Part shown: positions 24,331 to 36,877 of the stretch, piece after piece | Numbering within the stretch: position 1 is the stretch's first letter | Layout of the letters: each line of letters begins with the position of its first letter | Origin: Chengkuizengella axinellae | Lineage (GTDB): Bacteria > Bacillota > Bacilli > Paenibacillales > KCTC-33759 | Direction of reading: 5' to 3' | Assembly: GCF_030730905.1 (NCBI RefSeq) | Contig: NZ_JAVAMP010000006.1 | Coordinates: 1 to 64,000 of the forward strand | DNA: 64,000 nucleotides | The notes under the pieces: model-generated | The model's input: the letters and a program-made list of their open reading frames with translations, nothing else | The model's database searches: none | What the model was told of the DNA's origin: nothing | Translations under genes and position numbers: made by a program

Positions 24331-24473
24331 AAACGGTGAATCATAATCCCTAGTCATAATAATCTTTATATCTTGTGTATCTCCACTATTACATTCTATA
24401 AATCCACCTTTAACAAGTCCGTTCAGAGTTGATCGGACTGTTTTCTCGTCCTTGCCTGTTTTGACTTCTAACT
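24331..24473 (-). pseudogene. LexA-type winged-helix gene, 3' remnant C
   Basis: About 140 bp match the 3' two thirds of the gene at 17245: ACGGTGAATCATAATCCCTA, ATCTTTATATCTTGTGTATC, CACCTTTAACAAGTCCGTT, CGGACTGTTTTCTCGTC. The 5' end is cut where the terminase fragment begins. Confidence 0.7.
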
Positions 24474-24477
24474 CATA

Positions 24478-25527
24478 CTAACCTAAAATCCTTACATCAT
24501 AATCTATTTTTCCAGTTGCTCGAACATATCCTGTTTTGCTATTTTCTCCTCCATCTAGAATATAGTTGTAGCTGAATAGTGCGGCCAATCCACCTGGACC
24601 ATCTGCATACTTTATTACCTCACCCGTATTTGAATTTACAATTCCGTTATAATAATCTTCTGCTTCATTATATTTAACTGAGGTTGGTAATTCTGTATCA
24701 ACTTCAATCAATCTTTCGTCTAAGTATCCATCATTGATAACACCTTCAGTTGTAAGCTCAATGTAAAGAGGTTCGTCTTGAGTAGATACAGCCTGTCTAA
24801 TCGGCATTGTAGAAGTATTGTCTTTCAATTCATGCACTTCATCAACTGCACCAACCTTAATGTTTTTCCCTTCTTTGGCCCCTGTTTTTGCTGAAATTTT
24901 CTTGATCTGACCTTTGTTTTTATAACTAAACTTACCTGTCTTTTTCTGTTTCTTAGGATTGCCAAAGAAAATCCTTTTAATATTGCTTCTTGTTACTTTT
25001 TCAAGGGATCTACTCTCTTCCCTCATGGAGTCAATGGCTTGAAACATAAGATCCGCTTGTTCATAGTCATTGCTTGAGCATAAGATTCTTGTACCTAATT
25101 CACCACAAAAAAACTCAGCTAGACAGAGCGCTGAGATTAAAGGAGTCTTACCATTTTTTCTTGCTACAAGAAATAGAATATCTTGATAGAGTCTTACCCA
25201 TCGGTTAATTTCATCATCGAAAATTTTAAAAATATAAATAGCTTCAACAAACGCTTTTTGAAATAGCTCTAACAAAAAGGGTCTTCCTGCAAATGGTGCT
25301 TCAAAGTGTTTACATTTTGTTTCAATGAATTTAATTCGCTTATGTCCATCCTCGAAATCAACTTTAATTTCAGGATCATCAAAATGTGTTAATAGAATAT
25401 CCAACATCAACATGAGTTCATGGCCGATTAGAATTTCACCTGATTTACACTTATTGATATACTCCAACAAATAAGAATGAGTACCATCATACTCAGTCTG
25501 AATAACGTTATAAGGATAATCACTCAT
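24478..25527 (-). pseudogene. phage terminase large subunit, 3' truncated
   Basis: A 349-codon frame. Residues about 1-270 are a terminase ATPase: PFLLELFQKAFVEAIYIFK, the Walker A-like LFLVARKNGKTPLIS, IKVGAVDEVHEL as Walker B with catalytic Glu, and LYIELTTEGV as coupling motif. After about TELPTSVKYNEAE the sequence becomes unrelated to the nuclease domain (GGLAALFSYNYILDGG...) and stops, well short of the usual 550-600 residues. It overlaps the upstream small gene by 4 bp, a normal phage arrangement. Confidence 0.75.
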
Positions 25528-25790
25528 TCAAATTCATCCATATCATCATCCTCATCTATAATGTTCTTTAAAAGAACTCCATTTAAAGTTTTGATGGCCA
25601 CAGCATAACTATTAATATTTTGTCTGTATTGTTTAGCAGCTTCTACAGGCTTTTGAAGTTCTGGACGTTCTGGATGAACCTTGACCATTCCAGTTTTTAA
25701 TAGCACCTCTTTTAATATCACATTTTCAGCCTTAAGGTAAGCTGCATCATCAATCAAACCTTCAACCAGCTTCCTCTTTGACTCTTCCAC
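25524..25790 (-). pseudogene. P27-type terminase small subunit, C-terminal fragment
   Basis: An 88-codon frame with GTG start. LKTGMVKVHPERPELQKPVE followed by YRQNINSYAVAIKTLNG is the C-terminal pattern of P27-family small terminases, which normally have about 60 more residues before it. The frame continues upstream of 25790 without a start (SEIYKREHEKLTEIFKE), so the 5' end is lost. It is coupled to the large subunit by a 4-bp overlap. Confidence 0.6.
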
Positions 25791-25980
25791 TTCTTTGAAT
25801 ATCTCGGTTAATTTCTCATGTTCTCTCTTATAAATTTCACTTTTCGAATCAATTCAAAAAACCTCCAGTCAATTTCAAAATTTTAGGTCTGTGTAAAAAT
25901 TGTGTGCACAGTACGGTTCTTCTAGGTTTGCAGTCTCAAAATTTGATGGGGGGGCTTAAGTACTTTAGCTTGACTGGCTT

Positions 25981-26463
25981 TCAGTCAGGTGAGCCAGGTG
26001 ATATATTATTTATATTACAAATAGATATAGCATGTAAAAGAGGTTCACTTGGATCTTGTAAAATGACAATACCCTCTCCTAAATCCGCAATAGAACCGGT
26101 ATTCACACCATCTAAATATCTAATTCGTAATAACTCAGTTTTGCTTCGAGAATTTAAAAAATCATTTGTTGGATCTTCACAACAACTGCATTCACCCTTT
26201 TTACTTTTCCTACTTGGTTTTAAATTAACTTGCTTAGAAGATGAAAATGTAACAGCAGATACATTGCAAACTGGCAAATATTCATTCTCTTGCTCATCAT
26301 TATTAAAAATAGTTAAAATAAAATTTTTCACTTCTATTATTTCTGAATTTTCAATTTCATCTGTTGTTGTGATTATACTCACTGTTTCATCTTTTAATTG
26401 ATCTAATACACATTTCATTGGACATACACAACATTCACATATCGAATCATCAAAAATGCTCAT
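25981..26463 (-). CDS. Cys-rich paralog 4 (intact, opposite strand)
   Basis: A 160-residue protein; ATG at 26463 follows AAGGATGG. It aligns with the other paralogs: MSIFDDSICECCVCPMKCVL, IIEVKNFILTIF, YLPVCNVSAVTF, SKKGECSCCEDPTNDFL, LRIRYLDGVNTGSIADLGEG, ISICNINNISPGS. It is the most diverged copy. Upstream, CATATTATA matches the SigK -10 form (CATA-N3-TA) and GTCCAATCAA recalls the GTCCAGTCAA box of the others. Confidence 0.65.
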   Translation of the reverse strand: MSIFDDSICECCVCPMKCVLDQLKDETVSIITTTDEIENSEIIEVKNFILTIFNNDEQENEYLPVCNVSAVTFSSSKQVNLKPSRKSKKGECSCCEDPTNDFLNSRSKTELLRIRYLDGVNTGSIADLGEGIVILQDPSEPLLHAISICNINNISPGSPD

Positions 26464-26479
26464 ATTATAATCCATCCTT

Positions 26480-26545
26480 CATTAGTAATTTTTAGTTATA
26501 ATATGAGTTGCAATTATCTATTGATTGGACTTCTGTAATATTTCG
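26480..26545 (-). promoter_or_regulatory. SigK-like promoter of Cys-rich paralog 4
   Basis: Minus strand: GTCCAATCAA about 25 bp upstream of CATATTATAA. The -10 fits the SigK form CATA-N3-TA exactly; there is no clear AC at the -35 position. Paralog 1 (CATACAATA) and paralog 3 (AATACACTA) have similar sequences at the same place. Confidence 0.35.
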
Positions 26546-26594
26546 CAAAAACTCCGCTAATGGCACTCCTTAATCCTACTTCACTCTTAAACCA

Positions 26595-26789
26595 TCATAA
26601 TACACAAAATATCCTATACATCTTTATCCAACTACTCATATTAACCTGATGGCCTATGATGTTTTTTGATATAGCAATTGTTTGTTTGCACCTTGAACAC
26701 TTATTACCTCTCTCATTGATAAGTCCTAATCTGAAGGTGATCCATTTATCTGAGTTATAGAATCTTCTTAACACTTCATGCTTCGCCAT
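26595..26789 (-). pseudogene. HNH endonuclease, 5' fragment
   Basis: ATG at 26789: MAKHEVLRRFYNSDKWITFR, LGLINERGNKCSRCKQTIAI, SKNIIGH, then an abrupt change to QVNMSSWIKMYR. It is a sister of 18781-19164; the HNH core after the first His is deleted, so it cannot be an active nuclease. It starts 2 bp after the terminase small subunit stop, as in the other copy. Confidence 0.7.
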
Positions 26790-26791
26790 TA

Positions 26792-27604
26792 CTACCACTC
26801 CTTGCTTTGGTGCTCTCGTTCACTAAGTTCTACTCTACGTTTATCCAGTTCATATTTCTTTTGGTCCAGTTGTGATTTAGCAGTTTCAATCATTCGTTTA
26901 TGTTGATCCGGAAGGAGGTCGAAGTATTTCTCTAGTTTCTCTAATGCCTTCATTTTGTCGTGGAGTTTAATTGATATGCCTTCTTTACCTTTTTTTACTT
27001 CTTGGGTCAATGTGCCATCCACTAAATGGCTTGGGTTGATATCAACATACCCTTCATCTAATACAGATGCAGACACTTCTTCACCTTCTCCGTTTATCAC
27101 CTTTATAACTTGTTTGGTTCCAAATTCCACAAAGTCAGTTATATCAGCAAAAGCAATTTTAATGTACTTGTTTACTACGTCTAAAGCATCTAAATATATG
27201 TCATGAGCCATTTTCCCCTTCAACCTTTTCAACTCAATTGCTATTTTAGGTTTCCTTAGGTTTTCGTGACCTATGACATGAGCAGTTTCTTTAGAATATC
27301 CTGCCTTGATTGCAGACTGAGTAGCATTGAATGTTTTAATGTAGTGCAAACAAAAAAGCCTTTGTTTATCGGTTAATCCTTCCGACTCAACAAGACTTTC
27401 TACTACTTCATTTGATTTAGTTTTTTTTGATGCATCCTTTGCAACCTTTTTTGCATCCTATTTCTTTAAGGTTGCATCCTTTTTCCACTTTTCCCTGCTC
27501 TTCCTACTCTTTAATGTTCCTAGTTTAAGTTCATGCTTTTCTGCTAATCCCTTTAAGGTGATATCAGTTGTTTCATATTCTTTCCTTATCTCTTCCCAGT
27601 TCAT
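26792..27604 (-). pseudogene. phage terminase small subunit with in-frame amber codon
   Basis: ATG at 27604 follows GGAGGTGGGGTG. Codons 1-48 give MNWEEIRKEYETTDITLKGL, AEKHELKLGTLKSRKSREKW, a DNA-binding helix-turn-helix of this family; codon 49 is TAG (27460-27458). The frame then continues to the end: DAKKVAKDASKK, LTDKQRLFCLHYIKTFNATQ, SAIKAGYSKETA, HDKMKALEKLEKYFDLLPDQ, a Terminase_2-type small subunit of about 270 residues. Only this stop interrupts it. Confidence 0.8.
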
Positions 27605-27696
27605 TTATTTCATCACCCCACCTCCAAATATTGGTTTGAGTTATTTTGTAGACATAATAAAAAGCACCCTTATAGAGTGCTTTCATATTTTTTGTA

Positions 27697-28375
27697 TTAT
27701 TTAATTAGTTTTGCATCTGCAAGAAGTATTCCAATATCATAATAATTCTCTGTATCAAATTGAATTTGTAATTTTAGTACCCCTTCAATATCTATACTAA
27801 TTTCTTCTGCTAGATCACCACCAACTAAATCAGAACTTCTGAATAACTCTACCCCATCGCCATATACTATAATTTTCCTTTTTAGAATTTTTAAAATAAT
27901 CACTAATCCCAATCTTTCCTGTCAATTCTTTAAATTCTCCATTTAAATTGTAATCTATACTGTTAAGATTACCATCAGTAATTTTGACACCGATACTTTT
28001 ATGTGCTTTTTCACCAGGTATTGCATTTTTTTCATTAAAATAGAATCCATCACCAGGAGCTTGATCTTTTCTTGCATATTCCAAATCAGTTAGATAAATA
28101 AATGAACCTGGCATTCCCCCAACCCAAATCGTGCTATTCTTTCCATCCCAACTAACATCTTTACCTAATGCTTCACTTACAAATCTTAAAGGCACATATG
28201 TAGTTCCTTCATAAATAAAGCCTTCACCAGTTGATGGTTTCTTTTCAACTCCATCAAACATATACTTTAAATCACTAAATACTACCTCAATTTGAGTTCC
28301 TGCTGCGAATACTACTGTGCTAGATAATAGAACTGTTACTAAAACCCCTAATAAAAATGCTTTAATTTGTTTCAT
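27697..28375 (-). pseudogene. secreted protein with copper-amine-oxidase-like N-domain and NPCBM-like domain, frameshifted
   Basis: ATG at 28375 gives a signal peptide (FLLGVLVTVLLSSTVVFA), then a stalk domain YEGTTYVPLRFVSEALGKDV, SWDGKNSTIWVG (copper amine oxidase N-terminal-like repeat), then HKSIGVKITDGNLNSIDYNL. Near 27875-27885, in AAAAAGGAAAA, the frame is lost; the other frame carries on with KIIVYGDGVELFRSSDL, IDIEGVLKLQIQFDTEN and LLADAKLIK, the end of an NPCBM-like carbohydrate-binding domain. One base change in an A-rich run would restore it. Confidence 0.75.
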
Positions 28376-28554
28376 GTAATGTATCTCTCCTTTAAAGTAT
28401 TAATGACATCTAGATATTTCTATAAAAAGAGAGTTTTTTCCTTATTTTTCGTCAAAATATTCCAAAGTTTTATATAATTTATCAGCCCCCTTCTATATTT
28501 ACCCTTCACTATATAGTGGCAAACGTACGACAAAAAAAGCCACATTCTATACTT

Positions 28555-29310
28555 TTATAAATATATCTCAGTTAGTTTTTGTTTTATTACATCGTACTCT
28601 TGTAAATTCAAATGAAATAAATCTTTCAAATTTTCTTTATTAATGTTTACATAACGATCCGCCTTGAATATTTGTGGGTCAAAATCAAACCGTTCTTTTT
28701 TTTCATTTGATTTGAACATAAAATAGTTCATTTCCAACTTATTCTTATGATGATCATATTTAATAAAATACTTGTAAGGAAATGTCTTGAATTGAAATTC
28801 GTTTCTATCTTCTGTAAATCCTTTAAGAAGAAATTGAATATCCCCATTAGAACCACTTTTTAGCACTTCCCTTATCTCCATTATTTCTCCTACAGAGTAT
28901 CTATCATTTATTCCATGTTTATATCTATATTGGGGAATAGCTTTGTCTTCTTTTGCAATGTCCTCAATATTTTTAATGTTATGTTCTAAGATAGATATAA
29001 ATTCATGCTCTCTTTTCTCAATATCTTCTTTAGTTTCTTCACTATTCCCATGTTTATCAATTAATTCTTTGTTTACCAAACTTAAAAAAGCTTCGATAAA
29101 TCTAGATTCTTGTTTAATTGAAAATTCAACTTTAGTTTTCTCTCCGTTTTCATAATTCTTAGTAATTATGTATTTATCCTTGATAACACAATCTGAATCA
29201 CGATGTCCCTTTATTGTTGTTTTAAACGTCCTTGGTATTCTTCCGCAATATTCGAACTTAATAAAATCATGATCTTGAGTAGTGAATTCTAACTCTATTT
29301 TCCCTATCAT
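28555..29310 (-). CDS. hypothetical protein
   Basis: A 251-residue soluble, charged protein; ATG at 29310 follows CAGGAGATG. Central part is helical (EETKEDIEKREHEFISILEH), flanked by beta-rich segments (KIELEFTTQDHDFIKFEYCG; FQFKTFPYKYFIKYDHH). No known motif. It stands alone between the phage mosaic and the integrase fragment and has its own gap upstream. Confidence 0.55.
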   Translation of the reverse strand: MIGKIELEFTTQDHDFIKFEYCGRIPRTFKTTIKGHRDSDCVIKDKYIITKNYENGEKTKVEFSIKQESRFIEAFLSLVNKELIDKHGNSEETKEDIEKREHEFISILEHNIKNIEDIAKEDKAIPQYRYKHGINDRYSVGEIMEIREVLKSGSNGDIQFLLKGFTEDRNEFQFKTFPYKYFIKYDHHKNKLEMNYFMFKSNEKKERFDFDPQIFKADRYVNINKENLKDLFHLNLQEYDVIKQKLTEIYL

Positions 29311-29627
29311 CTTTTCATCTCCTGACAATTACATATAAATATATTGTATCTAATAAATTCAAATAATGACATAAGATATTAGTAAAAACAGCCTATCCCA
29401 CAAGGAATAGACTGTTGCATTTTGATTCTTTAATTTTTTTTATCAGCACGATCTAAATATTCTTGTACCGTCCTCTTTGTCACTGCTAATTCATTCACTA
29501 TCTGACCCATAAGGTTCTGATTTGGGATCAAGAAAAGTCTGAATATGAAATCAACAAAAACTATGAACTTTGGCAAGTAAGTCCTGTTACATCTTGGGAC
29601 AGTGATCGTTTCCATGAACTTATACAT

Positions 29628-30143
29628 TTGAATATTTCAAAACAAAAACAACCTAAAAAAACGGAAGAAAAACCTAAACAAAAAGTGAAATTAGTGAGGG
29701 TAAAGACTTCACAAAACAGGAAGTTTTTTTCACCACCAAAATCAAAAGCAAGTCAACGTGAAATTAAATTGGATAACTATATGATAAAGTTAATTAAACG
29801 ACATAAAATCAATCAAAAAGAAGTGTACTTAAAGTATGAAAATTATAAAAAAACAACAGATAACATCATCTTCCACCAACAAGATGGCAGATGGCTACGC
29901 ACTAATGTTGTTAGAGAATATTTTAAGGAAGTATGTAAAAGAGCAGATGTACCTATCCTCTCTCCACACGCATTGAGGCATACTCACGCAGTGCATTTGT
30001 TGGAATCTGGGGCAAATATAAAATACGTGTCTGAAAGACTAGGACACGCAAGTGTAAAAGTCACAGCAGACACGTATTTACATGTTACTAAAAAAATTGA
30101 AGATGATGCTATAGCACTGTATGAAAAGTACGTTCAAAATTAA
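29628..30143 (+). pseudogene. tyrosine recombinase (phage integrase), C-terminal fragment
   Basis: From about residue 30 on this is the end of a phage integrase: FSPPKSKASQREIKL, NVVREYFKEVCKRADVP, HALRHTHAVHLLESG (HxxR), LGHASVKVTADTYLHV (His and Tyr nucleophile). The N-terminal arm-binding and core domains and the first catalytic Arg region are missing. The open frame continues upstream to about 29505 with unrelated sequence (WDQEKSEYEINKNYELWQ), so it is a fusion of two phage pieces. It ends 60 bp from sufB, and TATGGACAAAA occurs twice at 30148-30169, perhaps old attachment arms. Confidence 0.75.
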
Positions 30144-30183
30144 ACTATGGACAAAATATGGACAAAACCCACTTCCATATCAG

Positions 30184-30207
30184 AAAACCCTTGATAAATA
30201 AGGGTTA
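30184..30207 (-). terminator. terminator of the suf operon
   Basis: AACCCTT/AAGGGTT stem overlapping the sufB stop, followed by TTTTC on the minus strand. It is short but positioned exactly at the operon end. Confidence 0.6.
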
Positions 30208-31602
30208 ACCGATACTTCCTTCCATTTCGAACTTGATTAAACGATTCATCTCAACCGCATACTCCATTGGAAGTTCTTTAGTAAATGGTTCGATGAATCC
30301 CATAACGATCATTTGAGTAGCCTCAGATTCAGACAACCCTCTACTCATTAAGTAGAACAATTGATCCTCTGAAACCTTAGATACAGTTGCTTCATGCTCA
30401 AGTGTAATATTATCGTTTTTCACTTCATTATAAGGAATTGTATCTGAAGTAGATTCATTATCTAAAATTAATGTATCACACTGCACATTTGCTTTAGAGC
30501 CTTCCGAATTTCTACCAAATGAAGTTAATCCACGATAAGTTACTTTACCACCATGTTTACTGATGGACTTTGAAACAATCGTTGAAGTTGTGTTTGGCGC
30601 TAGGTGAGTCATTTTTGCACCTGCATCCTGATGCTGACCTTTACCTGCAACAGCAATGGATAATACGTTACCTTTTGCACCTTCACCTTTTAATACAACA
30701 GCTGGATATTTCATCGTTAATTTTGAACCGATGTTCCCATCTACCCATTCCATCGTTGCATTTTCTTCTGCCACCGCACGTTTTGTAACTAGGTTATAAA
30801 TGTTTGGTGCCCAGTTTTGAATCGTTGTATAACGAACACGTGAGTCTTTTTTACAAATAATTTCAACTACCGCACTATGAAGTGAATTTGTGCTGTATAC
30901 AGGAGCTGTACAACCCTCAACATAATGCACAAAGCTGCCTTCATCTGCAATAATTAATGTACGTTCAAATTGTCCCATGTTTTCAGAGTTAATTCTGAAA
31001 TATGCCTGTAATGGAACTTCACATTTAACACCTTTTGGTACATAAATGAAACTTCCTCCAGACCAAACTGCACTGTTTAAAGCTGAAAACTTATTATCTG
31101 CAGCTGGTATCACTGTTCCAAAATGCTCTTTGAAAATTTCAGGATGCTCACGTAAAGCAGAGTCTGTATCCATGAAGATAACACCTTGATCTTCCAATTC
31201 CTTTTGCATACTATGATACACTACTTCTGACTCATATTGAGCTGAAACCCCAGCTAGGAATTTTTGCTCTGCTTCAGGAATACCTAATTTATCAAACGTT
31301 TCTTTAATTTCTGATGGAACCTCTTCCCATGTTTTACCTTGAGCTTCAGATGGCTTTACATAGTATTGAATTTCATTATAATCCAACTCATCTAAATCCC
31401 CACCCCATTTTGGATTGGGCATTTTTTCGAATTGTGCTAATGATTTCAAACGAAAATCCAACATCCATTGAGGTTCATTTTTCTGACGAGAAATTTCAGT
31501 AACAATTTCTTTTGTTAACCCTTTTCCTGTTTGGAAAATGGCTTTATGTTCATCTCTAAAACCGTATTTATACTCTTCCATTTCCGGCATTTTTTTAGCC
31601 AT
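30205..31602 (-). CDS. sufB: Fe-S cluster assembly scaffold SufB
   Basis: A 465-residue SufB: the N-terminal [20 protein letters not shown], middle [34 protein letters not shown], and C-terminal [19 protein letters not shown] with [17 protein letters not shown]. With SufC and SufD it forms the scaffold on which Fe-S clusters are built. It is the last gene of sufCDSUB, the order used by Bacillus. Full length. Confidence 0.97.
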   Translation of the reverse strand: MAKKMPEMEEYKYGFRDEHKAIFQTGKGLTKEIVTEISRQKNEPQWMLDFRLKSLAQFEKMPNPKWGGDLDELDYNEIQYYVKPSEAQGKTWEEVPSEIKETFDKLGIPEAEQKFLAGVSAQYESEVVYHSMQKELEDQGVIFMDTDSALREHPEIFKEHFGTVIPAADNKFSALNSAVWSGGSFIYVPKGVKCEVPLQAYFRINSENMGQFERTLIIADEGSFVHYVEGCTAPVYSTNSLHSAVVEIICKKDSRVRYTTIQNWAPNIYNLVTKRAVAEENATMEWVDGNIGSKLTMKYPAVVLKGEGAKGNVLSIAVAGKGQHQDAGAKMTHLAPNTTSTIVSKSISKHGGKVTYRGLTSFGRNSEGSKANVQCDTLILDNESTSDTIPYNEVKNDNITLEHEATVSKVSEDQLFYLMSRGLSESEATQMIVMGFIEPFTKELPMEYAVEMNRLIKFEMEGSIG

Positions 31603-31670
31603 TGTTGTACCTCCTTCAAATTTTTAAATCCTGCAATATCTATGATTAGAGATATTCATCTCATTATTGA

Positions 31671-34607
<2,937 letters not shown>

Positions 34608-34623
34608 ACAATATTCCTCCTAA

Positions 34624-35457
34624 TTATTTAAACTCAGGTGCCACTGTATTCATTGGCATTTTGAAATCTTCTTCTTCTTGACCTACTGTTTCATCTTCAA
34701 TGCCTAATTCTTCTTTTATCCAATCGTAACCTTCATTTTCTAAACGTTCTGCTAATTCAGGTCCACCTGATTTAACAATTTTACCTTGCATCATAACATG
34801 TACGAAATCTGGAGTAATATAGTTAAGTAAACGCTGGTAGTGAGTAATGATTAAAAATCCTCTTTCTTCATTACGCATGTTGTTTACACCGTCTGCAACA
34901 ATTTTTAATGCATCAATATCAAGACCTGAATCGATCTCATCTAGAATCACAATACTAGGATCTAACATTGCCATTTGTAAAATTTCGTTTCTCTTTTTCT
35001 CACCGCCAGAGAAACCTTCATTTAAATAACGGTGCATGAATTCAGGATTAATTTCAAGCTCACCCATTTTTCCTTCCATTTTACGAATGAACTTAATTAA
35101 TGAAATTTCGTCTCCCTCTTCACGTTTAGCATTCATTGCACTACGTAAGAAATCTGCATTCGTAACCCCTGTGATTTCACTTGGGTATTGCATCGCTAAA
35201 AATACACCAGCACGAGCGCGCTCATCTACTTCCATTTCAAGCAGATCATCACCGTTTAGAATAGCTTTTCCTTCCGTTACCTCATATTTTGGATGGCCCA
35301 TGATTGCAGATGCCAATGTACTTTTACCTGTACCGTTTGGTCCCATTATGGCATGAACTTCGCCACCGTTGATTTCAAGATTGATTCCTTTCAAAATTTC
35401 TTTGTTTTCGACAGAAGCTTTTAAACCGTCGATGACAAACTTAGGTGAATTACTCAT
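34624..35457 (-). CDS. sufC: SUF system ATPase SufC
   Basis: A 277-residue ABC-type ATPase. Walker A GPNGTGKSTLAS, signature FSGGEKKRNEI, Walker B SIVILDEIDSGLD and H-loop ITHYQRLL are all present. It drives conformational change of the SufBCD scaffold. The C-terminal tail (EDETVGQEEEDFKMPMNTVA) is a little longer than in many relatives. First gene of the operon. Confidence 0.97.
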   Translation of the reverse strand: MSNSPKFVIDGLKASVENKEILKGINLEINGGEVHAIMGPNGTGKSTLASAIMGHPKYEVTEGKAILNGDDLLEMEVDERARAGVFLAMQYPSEITGVTNADFLRSAMNAKREEGDEISLIKFIRKMEGKMGELEINPEFMHRYLNEGFSGGEKKRNEILQMAMLDPSIVILDEIDSGLDIDALKIVADGVNNMRNEERGFLIITHYQRLLNYITPDFVHVMMQGKIVKSGGPELAERLENEGYDWIKEELGIEDETVGQEEEDFKMPMNTVAPEFK

Positions 35458-35497
35458 TACTTATGTTCCCTCCAACATCTTTTATTTTTAAAATGAA

Positions 35498-35546
35498 AAC
35501 TATTTTATAATAGTTATCAAATGATTCTCAATGATTCTCAATGATT
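35498..35546 (-). promoter_or_regulatory. suf operon promoter with Fur-like element
   Basis: ATGATTCTCAATGATTCTCA is a tandem repeat on the plus strand (35521-35540). On the minus strand this gives TTGAGA, 16 bp, TATAAA as possible -35 and -10, and TGAGAATCATTTGATA over the same bases resembles the Fur core TGATAAT-N-ATTATCA with several mismatches. Iron control of suf would be sensible and is known in other bacteria; here it is inferred from sequence only. Confidence 0.45.
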
Positions 35547-35629
35547 AATTTTATTATAACTTAACCCTACTTTGCAATAAAGTCTTTTTTTATATTTTTT
35601 ATACATTTTTGTTTAGAAAGTGCTTGGAC

Positions 35630-36877
35630 TTATGCTTCAAGTAGAAGAAATTCTGGATCTTCAATTAATTGTTTCACTTTAACTAAGAAAGAAACTGCTT
35701 CTTTTCCATCCACTATACGATGATCATACGAAAGTGCAATATACATCATAGGGCGATTTTCCATTTTCGTTTCATCAATAGATACAGGGCGAAGCTGAAT
35801 AGAATGCATTCCCAATATGCCAACTTGAGGTCCGTTTAAAATCGGTGTAGACATTAAAGAACCAAAAATACCGCCATTGGTAATTGTAAATGTCCCCCCC
35901 TGCAAATCACTAAGACCAAGTTTGTTAGAACGTGCTTTATTAGCTAAATTCAAAATATTCTTCTCAATTTCACTAAAATTTTTACGATCAGCATCACGTA
36001 CAATTGGAACAACTAATCCATCTGGAGCTGAAACGGCGATACCGATATCATAATATTTTTTTATAAGGATCTCTTCATCTTGAATTTCAGCGTTAAGGTA
36101 GGGATATTTCTTTAAGGCAGCTACAACTGCTTTTGTAAAAAAAGACATAAAGCCGAGCTTCACATCATTTTCCTCAAAAAATTGTTCTTTTCTACGTTTA
36201 CGTAAACTTAACACATTTGTCATGTCTACTTCATTAAAGGTAGTCAGCATTGCCGTAGTTTGTTGTACTTCTACTAAACGGTTTGCGATTGTTTGTCGCC
36301 TTCTTGACATCCGAATCCTCTCAACAGGTTTCCCATCTTCTTCTTTGACGTGTAAAGAAGGTGAAGTATGTATTGAGTCAGTAATAGAAGCTTCATCTAA
36401 CTTTGTCAAGGTAATATGAGTGGAAACATCCTGTGCATTAACAGTTCCCATGGGACTAACACTTGTTACTTCATTTAAATTAATACCCTTTTCACGTGCC
36501 ATTTTTCTTGCCGCAGGAGAAGCATTGGTTTTTATCTTATCTTGCTCTGCAGACACATTGAAGTGTTCTGCCGATTGAATTTCCTTTTGCTCCCCTTGCA
36601 TTTGAGTTTGTTTAGAATCAGCTGAAGAATCAACTCCCTCAGCTCCTTCTTCAACAACTGCTACAGCATCACCTACATTTACTGTATCTCCTTCTTTAAA
36701 TAAAATTTGTTTCAATATGCCACTATGCTCAGAAATAATTTCCACATTTACTTTGTCCGTTTCTAATTCTAAAACCACATCATTGATTTCAACTTTATCC
36801 CCTTGTTTCTTCATCCATTTCATTATTGTACCTTCAGTTATCGTTTCTGCTAATTCAGGAATGATAATATTCGCCAT
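35630..36877 (-). CDS. odhB: dihydrolipoyl succinyltransferase, E2 of 2-oxoglutarate dehydrogenase
   Basis: A 415-residue E2 protein. Lipoyl domain 1-78 with the modified Lys in [11 protein letters not shown]; linker rich in Gln/Glu; E1/E3-binding domain with [19 protein letters not shown]; catalytic domain with [11 protein letters not shown] and active site [15 protein letters not shown] (His and Asp). The ATG at 36877 overlaps odhA by 23 bp. Substrate preference (succinyl rather than acetyl) rests on sequence type and the odhA neighbour. Complete. Confidence 0.95.
   Translation of the reverse strand: MANIIIPELAETITEGTIMKWMKKQGDKVEINDVVLELETDKVNVEIISEHSGILKQILFKEGDTVNVGDAVAVVEEGAEGVDSSADSKQTQMQGEQKEIQSAEHFNVSAEQDKIKTNASPAARKMAREKGINLNEVTSVSPMGTVNAQDVSTHITLTKLDEASITDSIHTSPSLHVKEEDGKPVERIRMSRRRQTIANRLVEVQQTTAMLTTFNEVDMTNVLSLRKRRKEQFFEENDVKLGFMSFFTKAVVAALKKYPYLNAEIQDEEILIKKYYDIGIAVSAPDGLVVPIVRDADRKNFSEIEKNILNLANKARSNKLGLSDLQGGTFTITNGGIFGSLMSTPILNGPQVGILGMHSIQLRPVSIDETKMENRPMMYIALSYDHRIVDGKEAVSFLVKVKQLIEDPEFLLLEA

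Noticed and set aside
29430..29627. 65-codon minus-strand frame ending in VNELAVTKRTVQEYLDRADK
   Set aside because: The last 20 residues resemble an HTH protein end, but the N-terminal part is the complement of the integrase-fused frame and there is no ribosome site. At best a short remnant.
35036..35356. Plus-strand frame opposite sufC
   Set aside because: It is fully inside a conserved gene and is Ser-rich, typical of the complement of an ABC ATPase.
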